Shown piece after piece: positions 57,116 to 64,000 of a stretch of 64,000 bases of DNA. Origin of the DNA: Sphingobacteriaceae bacterium (GTDB lineage Bacteria; Bacteroidota; Bacteroidia; B-17B0; Aurantibacillaceae); assembly GCA_016709575.1 (NCBI GenBank), contig JADJMM010000015.1, forward strand, positions 3,734-67,733. Reading direction: 5' to 3'. Below the pieces are notes generated by a model. That model was not told the origin of the DNA, did no database searches, and saw nothing but the letters and a program-made list of their open reading frames with translations. The translations under genes were made by a program, and so were the position numbers. How positions within the stretch are numbered: position 1 is the first letter of the stretch; each line of letters begins with the position of its first letter.

Positions 57116-58617
57116 CTATTTCCCCGACAAATCAGCGATGTGTTCCAAGAAGTAATTTGGTTTATCTAATCGACATTCATCTTTTTGCCGATTATAGCTA
57201 ATCCCCTCCGAAAAGAAGGCTGTTTGCAATTCTTGGCGTTGCATATAATCACCAGAAGCCCACATTTTAGGCAGGTTTTCAGCCATCGTGAAGGTAAACT
57301 TTATTAAGCTATCCAACCTCGACAATTCAATCGTGTTATTCTTCATTCTTGCCTCTATTTCATCCCGTTCGACTTCGAACTTTTGCTTGTATTTTGGTAA
57401 AGGTCGCCCGCTATCTCCTCCAGTATATAACGCTCCTCGAGCCTCTCAACTTTCTTATTTAATTCTGTAATCCTTGCTCTTTCTGCCGCTTGATTTTCAA
57501 AGCTAGGCTACTATTCATCTGTTTGAAGGTGTACTTTAAATAGCGGTCAATTAATTTATAGCACTTTCCTTTAACCGCAAAAGCGTTTAACTTTTCTCTA
57601 AATTGACGGTTTAACAGATTAGCGTTGCGATTACACTTACAACCCGGAGTATTACATTTGTAGTAAGGTGTATCAGTATCATTGGCGATATAACCTCGCA
57701 TTGATTCATTACACACCTCACATTTCATAAAGCGTTTTAAGGCAATTTCCGGACGTTCCTTTTCGTTTGCAAACCGAGTTTTTTCTGCAAGAATTCCGTT
57801 GACTTGTAAAAACAAATCTTGGAAATCAATTTATCATGCTTGCCTTCTAGCACTTCGCCTTCCAACGCTTTGTGTACCATCATTCCGCAGTAGAATGGAT
57901 TAGTTAATATTTCCGCAATCCTTCGTAAACAATAATTCACTTTTAAGTTCAGTAAGCGTTGCCTAATTTGTTCATTAGGCAAACGCTCCTGAGCCTTCCA
58001 CAAGAAAATCTTTTTAATAATCTTGCCTGTATCATTGAGAACTATTTTTCGTTCTCCGTTTATTCTTATTATATCATAACCAACTGGTGGCTTTGTACAC
58101 CACTCACCTTTCAACAACCGTTCTTTAACTCCTGCCATGCTTTTTTGTCGCCTTAGTTGGTTATCAAATTCTCCAAATAAAAACAACATTTTCTGTTGCA
58201 TGATTCCTGCCGATTGGAAGTATCAATCGGTTGGGTAACCGAAACTATTTCCGTTCCTAACTTTCGAAGTTGGGTGCTTAACCAAATTGAATTTTCATTC
58301 CGAGAAAAGCGTTCTAAACTATACACTAAGATTTTTGAAATTTTGTGCTTCGTTGTTTTCAGATACTTAATCATTTTCTGAAACTCCTTTCTCTCATCGG
58401 TTTGTGCGCTTTCATACGTTCCACCAAATCGCTCCCTTATTAAGAGCTTATGCCGCTTGGCGTATTCTTGTGCTCCCTTGAGTTGGGTTTCTAGACTTAA
58501 GCCATCCATTTGTTTTGCACCGGATACCCTTGTGTAGATAACGCAATCATCGGTGATGATTCTGATTTGTTTTTTGCCTTTGGCAAAGTTGTTAAACAAC
58601 TTACTGTCGTTTGTCAT
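57116..58617 (-). CDS. Large serine recombinase, several frameshifts
   Basis: Four pieces form one protein of about 500 residues. The resolvase domain begins CVIYTRVSGAKQMDGLSLET, with the catalytic Ser in YTRVS, and has LVYSLERFSRNENS and LFLFGEFDNQLRRQKSM. A Recombinase domain follows (VGYDIIRINGERKIVL, ILTNPFYCGMMVHKALEG), then a zinc ribbon (CEVCNES, YYKCNTPGCKC) and a coiled coil (ITELNKKVERLEERY). Frames change near 58195, 57810, 57470 and 57375; single-base shifts restore family sequence each time. Such enzymes integrate or excise mobile elements. It is last in a leftward series of small genes at 58.6-60.9 kb. Confidence 0.88.
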
Positions 58618-58641
58618 GGTGATTTACTTTTTGGTTATTAT

Positions 58642-58883
58642 TTATGCTGCTTCTTTAAGTTCTTCGGTTATGTTTTCTTTTTTAAGTTTATTATTTCGCA
58701 TTCCTGATTATTTTGCGCGGCTGCAAATAATTCATACGCCACTTTACAAAAAATCTTTACGCTTTTTAATACTCCATTTAATTCCTCTTCACTTAAATTT
58801 TCATCTTCTAATAATTCTGCAATCTCTTTTGCGCTTAGTTCTTCATTATTTTCATTCCACTCTTTTTCACAATGCTCTTTCAT
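58642..58883 (-). CDS. Small acidic helical protein of the mobile island
   Basis: About 80 residues. The written frame ends at 58668 (LKKKT), but one base in an A run gives KKENITEELKEAA and a TAA at 58642-58644. Predicted helical and acidic (NEELSAKEIAELLEDENLSE, VLKSVKIFCKVAYELFAAAQ). It ends 24 bp before the serine recombinase start and is probably cotranscribed. No family recognised; it could be an accessory of the recombinase. Confidence 0.5.
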
Positions 58884-59031
58884 GTTGCCTCCTTCCGGAG
58901 CCCCATAAAGCGGGCATTATTCCAATCTAACATAAACTATACCTTCCATATAAAAAGTCCCGCCAAAAACCCCAACTTTTGGGCAACACAGGGCAAGGCA
59001 CCTTTAAAATATAGCAGATATTCAAAAATGC

Positions 59032-59280
59032 CTAGTCATCCTCTTCTTCCGATTCTTCTTCTTCCTCATCATCATAATAATCATCGAGGAGTTCGGTTAA
59101 AGCAAATACTGCCGCACGTTCATCTTTTTCGTAGCTTACTTCAATCAGAATATCACCATCTTCGGTTACTCCGTTTATTTCATTTGTTAATTCATGTTCC
59201 GCCAAGGCTTCAGCAAATTCTTGTATAAAGTCGCTAGGCACTTCAAATTCTTTCGTTCTCATTTTATTTAAATTATTCAT
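59032..59280 (-). CDS. Small acidic protein with poly-Glu/Asp tail (paralog A)
   Basis: 82 residues. A folded-looking part (RTKEFEVPSDFIQEFAEALA, LTNEINGVTEDGDILIEVSY) is followed by a very acidic tail (DDYYDDEEEEESEEEDD). It is homologous to the gene at 60069: EFEVPSDFIQEF against RFNVPFDVLTDV, LTNEINGVTEDGDI against LKNEITGANENKSF. Acidic tails of this kind occur on DNA mimics and on binding partners of basic proteins; no such role is demonstrated here. Promoters of the cluster were not recognised. Confidence 0.55.
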   Translation of the reverse strand: MNNLNKMRTKEFEVPSDFIQEFAEALAEHELTNEINGVTEDGDILIEVSYEKDERAAVFALTELLDDYYDDEEEEESEEEDD

Positions 59281-59362
59281 TGTTATTATTTTAAGTTATA
59301 CTTCTATTTTATTCTTGTTTTCTAAGTTCAAGAAATTTGGAGGTGCTTTGTTTCTTATACTG

Positions 59363-60067
59363 TTATTCATCTTTATTGATTTTAAAATTTAATTCGCTGA
59401 ATTTTATCTTAGATGCAACAGCTCTCAACTCGCAGCGATATACGATAAGCTCAATTTTTAATCTTCTATTTAATTTCAAAGGCAGTTCCTGTACTCCTTC
59501 ATTTTCAATGCAAATAACTTTTAACTTGTCTCTTAAATCCTTTGTTATATTGTAATAAAGAAAATTGGTCGGTAGCTTTTTAAAATGTTCTGACTTTACT
59601 AAACAGATAAAAGCATTAGTGATTTCAATCAAATCAATTAGAGGTAATCGCTTTCTTTCAGAAACTAATAGTAGAACTTCAATTAAACAGCGTAAACGAA
59701 CATTAACCCATGCAATGCTTTTAAAATGTTGCTTATTGTTTCGGATAAATGAATGAAGATCTTCTTCAATGCTTCTGCGTTTTAACAAAGAAATTATATC
59801 CTTAATGAACTTGCTACTAACTTGTTTGAATTCATTTTCAACATCGTTTTTTTGTTTTTCAATTATATTCTCCTCTAGCTTTTCGGGATTTGTTTTTACA
59901 TTTTGCTCATCTGTTTTTACGTTTTCTACTTCATTTGAAACATTGCCAAATAGCGCAACTGCCTTGCGTTTCAGGTGATTTAGTTGTCGGCAAGAAGCAG
60001 AACAGAAATGTTTATCAATTCGCTTTGCCTCAAACTCTTTTTTACAATATGTACAAGTCTTAATCAT
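59363..60067 (-). CDS. Zinc-finger protein of the mobile island
   Basis: 234 residues from the ATG at 60065-60067, chosen because the upstream gene stops one base earlier (TAA G ATG). The N-terminus carries a treble-clef-like finger, TCTYCKKEF then HFCSASCRQLNHLKRK, of the CxxC...CxxxC form found in DNA- or RNA-binding proteins. A charged linker (about 50-95) and a helical C-terminal domain (FIKDIISLLKRRSIEED, LIEVLLLVSERKRLP) follow. Family unknown. Likely a regulator or replication-type accessory of the element. Confidence 0.6.
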   Translation of the reverse strand: MIKTCTYCKKEFEAKRIDKHFCSASCRQLNHLKRKAVALFGNVSNEVENVKTDEQNVKTNPEKLEENIIEKQKNDVENEFKQVSSKFIKDIISLLKRRSIEEDLHSFIRNNKQHFKSIAWVNVRLRCLIEVLLLVSERKRLPLIDLIEITNAFICLVKSEHFKKLPTNFLYYNITKDLRDKLKVICIENEGVQELPLKLNRRLKIELIVYRCELRAVASKIKFSELNFKINKDE

Positions 60068-60068
60068 C

Positions 60069-60324
60069 TTAGTTATTTCTCCAATCGGTTTCTTCTTCTT
60101 CAAAACGGTAGTGATTGTAATCGGCTAAAACACTTTCTATATTATTGATTGCTTTTAGATGTAATCCTAATCCGTTTTGATACTCTACTTAACTCTATAA
60201 AACTTTTGTTTTCGTTTGCTCCTGTGATTTCGTTTTTCAATTCGTTGTCAATGATGATTTTTACAACATCCGTTAAAACATCAAAAGGAACATTGAAACG
60301 CTTGTATGTATTTCTGTCTTCCAT
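60069..60324 (-). CDS. Small acidic protein (paralog B), one frameshift
   Basis: About 85 residues. The frame as written stops at 60142 (SKSNQ). A one-base shift near 60185 gives VEYQNGLGLHLKAINNIESV and then LADYNHYRFEEEETDWRNN, ending at the TAA at 60069-60071. This restores the same layout as paralog A, including the acidic C-terminus. Two diverged copies in one operon point to an ancient duplication. It is coupled to the zinc-finger gene. Confidence 0.5.
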
Positions 60325-60329
60325 GTGTG

Positions 60330-60471
60330 TTATTTTAAAATTGATTTTTTTGTTTTAGTTGGCTTGATGTATTTTTCTTTTTTAGACGGAATTATTAATT
60401 CATCTTCGTCATCATCATCTTCCTCGGTATCGTCAAATCGTTTTGACGTTTCGCTCTCGGAGCCCTTCCAT
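60330..60471 (-). CDS. Possible small acidic ORF (tentative)
   Basis: From an ATG at 60469-60471, and assuming a one-base shift, the peptide reads ME, SESETSKRFDDTEEDDDD, EDELIIPSKKEKYIKPTKTK and ends at the TAA at 60330-60332. Composition (acidic block then basic tail) resembles neighbours. It could be the third small acidic gene, but without the assumed shift there is no start codon in frame. Confidence 0.25.
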
Positions 60472-60499
60472 TGCTAGTTTTAGCTTATTGCTAAAGTTT

Positions 60500-60727
60500 C
60501 TATCTACCTCCTTTTTGCTTATGTTTTATTTCTCTGATCTCATCTTTAAGCGTTTCTATTTGTTCTGCCATTGCTTTAAAGTTGTCTTGCAATGGTTTTA
60601 CCCAAAGCACATAACTTCCGCCCATGCTCCCTAATCCGCTTAGTAAAGGTGTTAACCATGATGGTATTCCTTTGCTATCATTCTCATCAAGAATGTTACT
60701 TGTTTTGTTGTTTCCTTCGTCTGCCAT
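60500..60727 (-). CDS. Small protein with one membrane span and a coiled coil (mobile island)
   Basis: 75 residues: polar N-terminus (MADEGNNKTSNILDENDSKG), a hydrophobic glycine-rich segment (TPLLSGLGSMGGSYVLWV) and a charged coiled-coil tail (MAEQIETLKDEIREIKHKQK). The layout resembles small phage membrane proteins but no family is recognised. Its leader and first ~18 residues are homologous to those of the next gene upstream (60696-60896), showing a local duplication. Confidence 0.5.
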   Translation of the reverse strand: MADEGNNKTSNILDENDSKGIPSWLTPLLSGLGSMGGSYVLWVKPLQDNFKAMAEQIETLKDEIREIKHKQKGGR

Positions 60728-60896
60728 TGTTATCTGTTTTATGTTTTGCCGTTTTGTTTTTACACAACAAATTAACGGTGGTGGTTTTGGACACTTTGTC
60801 GGTTTGAAAAAACTCTTTCAATTTCCTTCGATCTTTTTCATTGCTATCCCTACTGCTGATGATCTCGCTTGCTTTACCGTTTGCTTCTTCTGTCAT
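60696..60896 (-). CDS. Small protein, probable truncated duplicate of its neighbour
   Basis: 66 residues beginning MTEEANGKASEIISSRDSNE, aligned with MADEGNNKTSNILDENDSKG of the next gene. The second half (VNLLCKNKTAKHKTDNNGRR) is read across the repeated leader of that gene and overlaps its first 32 bases, so only the first ~40 residues are likely to be native. Either a broken duplicate or a gene ending early through an indel. Confidence 0.35.
   Translation of the reverse strand: MTEEANGKASEIISSRDSNEKDRRKLKEFFQTDKVSKTTTVNLLCKNKTAKHKTDNNGRRRKQQNK
60720..60784. repeat. Direct repeat, copy 1 (leader of the gene at 60500)
   Basis: About 65 bp, including ATGTTTTGCCGTTTTGTTTT and ACACAACAAATTAACGGTGG. 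Copy 2 at 60889-60953 differs at about ten positions. On the minus strand each copy lies directly before a small gene. Confidence 0.7.
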
Positions 60897-60953
60897 TGTA
60901 ATCCGTTTTTATGTTTTGACGTTTTGCTTTTACACAACAAAGTAACGGTGGGC
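60889..60953. repeat. Direct repeat, copy 2 (leader of the gene at 60696)
   Basis: ATGTTTTGACGTTTTGCTTT and ACACAACAAAGTAACGGTGG. On the minus strand it contains TTACTTTG, a near-match to the -7 box, so it may be a duplicated promoter-leader unit. Confidence 0.65.
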
Positions 60954-61152
60954 AAAAAAAGAGCTTTCCCGATTTGGGAGCGAGTTTTCGGATAATTCGA
61001 AAAAAGGAGTGAAATAGTAAGATCCTTTTGGTTTCTTTCGGTTTTTTTCAACTTGGGAACTTTTGGGCATTTTTGGGAAGTTTTAAGCTAAAAAATAATA
61101 TTTGCTACAATTTATAGCAAAACACTACTAGTTTTTGATTTAATTTCGTTTT

Positions 61153-62310
61153 ATGACTAATCTTCCAATAATTAATTTGAAACCCTCATTTCATAACGAA
61201 AAAGAAGTTGTTCAAATTCTTTTTAATAGAAATGAAGAATTAATAAAACTATTAAGATCGGCCACACATATGCGCTGGAGCAAAACCATGAATTGTTGGT
61301 ATTTGCCTTTCTATAAAAATATTATTCAGGATTTATTCCTATTAAGTAAAAATAACTATTACCTAGATTATTCAGAATTTAAAGCGAAGGCTGTTGAATC
61401 GCCTCGTACTCAAATAATAGAAGAAGAGTCTGTGGAGGCTTTAATAAAGCAGGATGAATTACAAAAGCTTTCGGAAGAGACTATTCATAAAATAGAAGAA
61501 TTTAAATTTTGGCTAAAATCTAAACGCTATAGTCATAATACCATTGATACTTATACAGAGACATTAAAAACGTTTCTACGTTTTTATGCTCAAAAAGCTT
61601 TATCAGACATTACTAATGATGACCTTATTTTATTCAATAATCATTACATTTTAGCAAAGAGTTTTTCGGCCTCGTATCAAAATCAAATTGTGAACTCGGT
61701 AAAACTTTTTTTCTTGAAAGTTGAAAATAAAAAGTTAAACCCTGAATTAATTCACCGTCCTAAAAGACCTAAATTATTGCCAAATGTTTTGAGTATGGAA
61801 GAGGTAAAATTGATATTAAATGCCCATAATAACACAAAACACAAAGTGATGTTAAGTTTAATTTACAGTTGCGGCTTGCGTTGTGGCGAACTTTTGCGTT
61901 TAAAACCTGAGCACGTTGATAGTAAACGGAATGTACTCATTATAAGGCAATCCAAAGGAAGAAAAGACAGGATTGCCCCACTAAGTCATAAGATTATAGT
62001 TATGTTAAGAGACTATTTTGCTGTTTGTAAACCAAAAACTTATTTATTTGAAGGGCAAACACCCGGAGAACCATATGATGAAAGAAGTTTACAAAATGTG
62101 CTAAAACAAGCTTTAGCAAAAGTAAACATAATAAAACCAGTATCACTTCATTGGTTACGACACAGTTATGCGACCCATTTATTAGAAGTGCGGAACCGAT
62201 TTAAGGTACATACAGAAATATTAGGGCATAGTAGCAGTAAAACTACCGAAATTTATACCCGTAAACACAAAAAACATTCAGAAAATAGTATCTCCTTTGA
62301 TTATTTATGA
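61153..62310 (+). CDS. Tyrosine recombinase (integrase, XerC/D-like)
   Basis: 385 residues. An N-terminal domain of about 85 residues (LRSATHMRWSKTMNCWYLPF) is followed by a SAM-like core-binding domain (IEEFKFWLKSKRYSHNTIDT) and the catalytic domain: Arg in YSCGLRCGELLRLK, Lys in RQSKGRKDRIA, HWLRHSYATHLL, GHSSSKTTEIY with the nucleophilic Tyr. All catalytic residues are present and the gene is intact, unlike many neighbours. No integron-integrase-specific insertion was recognised. A long imperfect palindrome starts 30 bp after the stop. It is divergent from the small-gene series, so the two recombinases may belong to different nested elements. Confidence 0.92.
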   Translation: MTNLPIINLKPSFHNEKEVVQILFNRNEELIKLLRSATHMRWSKTMNCWYLPFYKNIIQDLFLLSKNNYYLDYSEFKAKAVESPRTQIIEEESVEALIKQDELQKLSEETIHKIEEFKFWLKSKRYSHNTIDTYTETLKTFLRFYAQKALSDITNDDLILFNNHYILAKSFSASYQNQIVNSVKLFFLKVENKKLNPELIHRPKRPKLLPNVLSMEEVKLILNAHNNTKHKVMLSLIYSCGLRCGELLRLKPEHVDSKRNVLIIRQSKGRKDRIAPLSHKIIVMLRDYFAVCKPKTYLFEGQTPGEPYDERSLQNVLKQALAKVNIIKPVSLHWLRHSYATHLLEVRNRFKVHTEILGHSSSKTTEIYTRKHKKHSENSISFDYL

Positions 62311-62341
62311 AATATTTGATTATTTTTACAGTATATACAAG

Positions 62342-62394
62342 CCAGTTTATGGCGGTTATCCCTCCAATATAGGAAGATAACCGCCAATTAATGG
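62342..62394. repeat. Long imperfect palindrome downstream of the tyrosine recombinase (possible recombination site)
   Basis: Arms CCAGTTTATGGCGGTTATC (62342-62360) and GATAACCGCCAATTAATGG (62376-62394) pair over 19 positions with four mismatches, the inner 11 perfectly. The 15-nt centre can add a TCC/GGA pair. Weaker complementarity continues outwards (TATAC on both sides). Imperfect palindromes with unpaired positions are typical of folded single-strand sites used by some tyrosine recombinases. Confidence 0.6.
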
Positions 62395-62813
62395 GTATAA
62401 GCTAGTTATAGCGCATAGGGCGGACATTCTCCGTAGACAATTCCTCGTAGACAAAAAGCATTTCGCTTCGACAGGCGACTTCTCACACGAGCGACCGCAC
62501 AGCAGCTCTTTCGGTTCGACAAGAACATTCAGGTAAAAGATTTTTAAAATTTTTTCCGACGCACTTTTTGGCTGAAGCCATAGTAACAGCCATCACGACC
62601 TCCTTTTCGCCCGACGCGGGCGTATTGGCTATCCCAAGCTGCGGTCATTTGTAATTTTTCCGCTGCGCTCCAAAATCAAATCACCTCGCGCCGACGCACA
62701 CAATATGGTGTGGCGCGAAAAGCGCCACGTTTGTGCGCATCTCCCTACGGTCAGTCAGAAGCGCAAGCCTGCGGCAGCATGGTATTTTATATTTTTTTGT
62801 AATTTTTAAACTT
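62395..62813. other. GC-richer non-coding block between integrase and DUF4365-like gene
   Basis: No credible coding frame on either strand and clearly higher GC than the flanks. It contains several short hairpins, among them TGGCGCGAAAAGCGCCA (62711-62727), and inverted GCGCC/GGCGC and GTGCG/CGCAC elements. It looks imported with the recombinase as cassette-like DNA. Nothing else was recognised. Confidence 0.5.
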
Positions 62814-64000
62814 ATGGGTAAGATATTAGATACAGAGCCTTCGGGTTTTGCAAACAATGACGATAAGGATAGGGAATCTATTACTACTCTTAATTATATC
62901 TTGGATAACAAAAGAGCCAAGCCTGAGATTTCGGTTGGCGACAAATTTCCAAATATCGATGGTCGAATTACTTTAGCAAGCTCATTAAGCATACCTGTTG
63001 GAGAAATTCAAATTCAAGTGAAAACTCTAAAAGAAAAAAATGCCCTAACTCCAAAACATCAATGCAAACTAGGTTTTTTGTCTTATTGTCATAGAAGTGT
63101 GCAACCTGTAATCCTGATTGTTGTAGATCAAAAGAATTGCTGTGCTTATTGGAAACACATGACTAAGCGGTCATAGAGCTTGATAACATAATTCCAGAAG
63201 AGAACGATTCGATTAATGTAGATATTCCAATAGAAAACAAAATTTCAAAATCAGATTTAGCTTATTTAGATAAATGGCAAGAAATTGTTGAGAATCATGC
63301 CAAATTTTATAACGACTCTTTGATTTCTCAAAAACAAATTACCGATTTACGCAATCAAGTTCAAGCATTAGAAAATACAGTTGGTTTGCCTGAATCTAAC
63401 GAAATGTTATTATTGAAATTCACAAATTCTTAGATTATCTGAATCACGCATGGGACCATGATTTTGATCACATGAAATCCTTTATATATCCAACTGTTTG
63501 GAAATTTGGGTTAGGGTACTCAGATTTTCCCACACTAATGCTGTTTTTATCGCTTTATCCGATCTTATACACAAAAATATTATGCAGATAAAAAAATTTG
63601 CTGACTCAAACTCAATGTCGCCAACGACCTCTTTAAGTTATATTATCTCAGAGAAAACCCAATTCTACAGCGTCCTAGTGAATTTGCATATGAAACTATT
63701 AAAGAGGATGTGTTCAAATTTTTGGAACATCATAAACTTGAATCTATCAATAACACTTTGATAAGCGAAAGAGCCTTTTCTTTTATATATGAATATCACT
63801 ATTTGATGGGATTGCCTATTAAAGACGAATATAAAATTCAAGATGTTATTGTCGCAATAACAGATACGCTTTTTCAAAATGTACATAAAATTCTTTCTAA
63901 ACATAAAGAGTTAATAAAAGGGCCTCTATTTAATATAGATAATATTAATACTCGCCTTTTTGCAAAAGAAATTAACGATAGTTTAAATCTTCCTTTTGTA
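62814..64000 (+). pseudogene. DUF4365-like (PD-(D/E)xK-type) protein, multiply frameshifted, runs off the window
   Basis: From the ATG at 62814 (MGKILDTEPSGFANNDDKD) a frame holds ISVGDKFPNIDGRITL and EIQIQVKTLKEKN, an Asp then QxK pattern like the nuclease-type core of DUF4365 proteins. The frame breaks near 63170, 63400, 63530, 63570 and 63620, but each restart is collinear: QEIVENHAKFYNDSLISQ, EIHKFLDYLNHAWDHDFDHM, WKFGLGYSDF, NVANDLFKLYYLRENPI, and then an open stretch to 64000 (FSFIYEYHYLMGLPIKDEYK). DUF4365 genes are common in defence and mobile regions. Whether it is a pseudogene or an error-rich read is undecided, and the domain call is tentative. Confidence 0.5.

Noticed and set aside
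61153..62310. Classical integron integrase
   Set aside because: No integron-specific insertion near the second catalytic region was recognised, and only one candidate site is visible; called XerC/D-like instead.

Overview
The window looks like a low-GC Bacteroidota chromosome, probably Flavobacteriales or a relative; I cannot place it lower. Evidence: five proteins with type IX secretion (T9SS) C-terminal sorting domains, promoters of the TTG-N19-TAnnTTTG type, a futalosine-pathway menaquinone gene (mqnA), a TonB-dependent receptor with a carboxypeptidase-regulatory-like N-terminus, and Bacteroidota-style metG and leuS. No rRNA, tRNA or CRISPR array was recognised.

About twenty genes, including essential ones (metG, leuS, rpoN), are interrupted by single-base shifts, mostly in A, T or G runs. 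This reads as uncorrected indels in a long-read assembly more than biological decay. I give the reconstructed span of such genes and say where each frame breaks. Three places in 47.8-51.0 kb look like true deletions instead.

Layout. 1-3.95 kb (minus): tightly coupled operon of a membrane glycosyltransferase-like protein, a UbiA/DPPR-synthase-like prenyltransferase, a methyltransferase, a HAD phosphatase and the start of an MBOAT acyltransferase; a DPM1-like GT2 diverges from it. 4.7-7.7 kb: a lipoprotein and two tandem paralogous T9SS proteins. 7.8-15.9 kb: housekeeping genes (rpoN, tyrS, alpha/beta hydrolase, LD-carboxypeptidase, a NUMOD4/HNH protein, metG). 15.9-18.2 kb: a secreted reprolysin-like metalloprotease. 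18.2-27.5 kb: lipid kinase, secreted polysaccharide deacetylase, then a four-gene apparent exopolysaccharide synthase/export operon (TolC-like protein fused to a TIM-barrel-like domain, HlyD-like adaptor, zinc-ribbon protein with degenerate GGDEF, processive GT2). This is my best candidate for an undescribed system. 27.5-37.6 kb: mqnA, purM, rnhB, two peroxiredoxins and envelope proteins. 37.6-47.2 kb: a phosphate-acquisition cluster (two OmpR-type regulators, TonB receptor, T9SS beta-helix-like protein, OprP/O-type porin, Pit transporter). Its promoters share 11-bp-spaced TTAAC-type direct repeats, which I propose are the operator of the local PhoB-like regulator. 47.3-57.1 kb: LPS-core-type glycosyltransferases, amidase, leuS, DUF4870, DUF922, TlpA-like and ribE genes, interspersed with palindromic repeats, one inside leuS and one supplying the ribE stop codon. 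57.1-64 kb: a mobile island with a large serine recombinase, duplicated small acidic genes, a tyrosine recombinase followed by a long imperfect palindrome and a GC-richer non-coding block, and a broken DUF4365-like gene running off the end.
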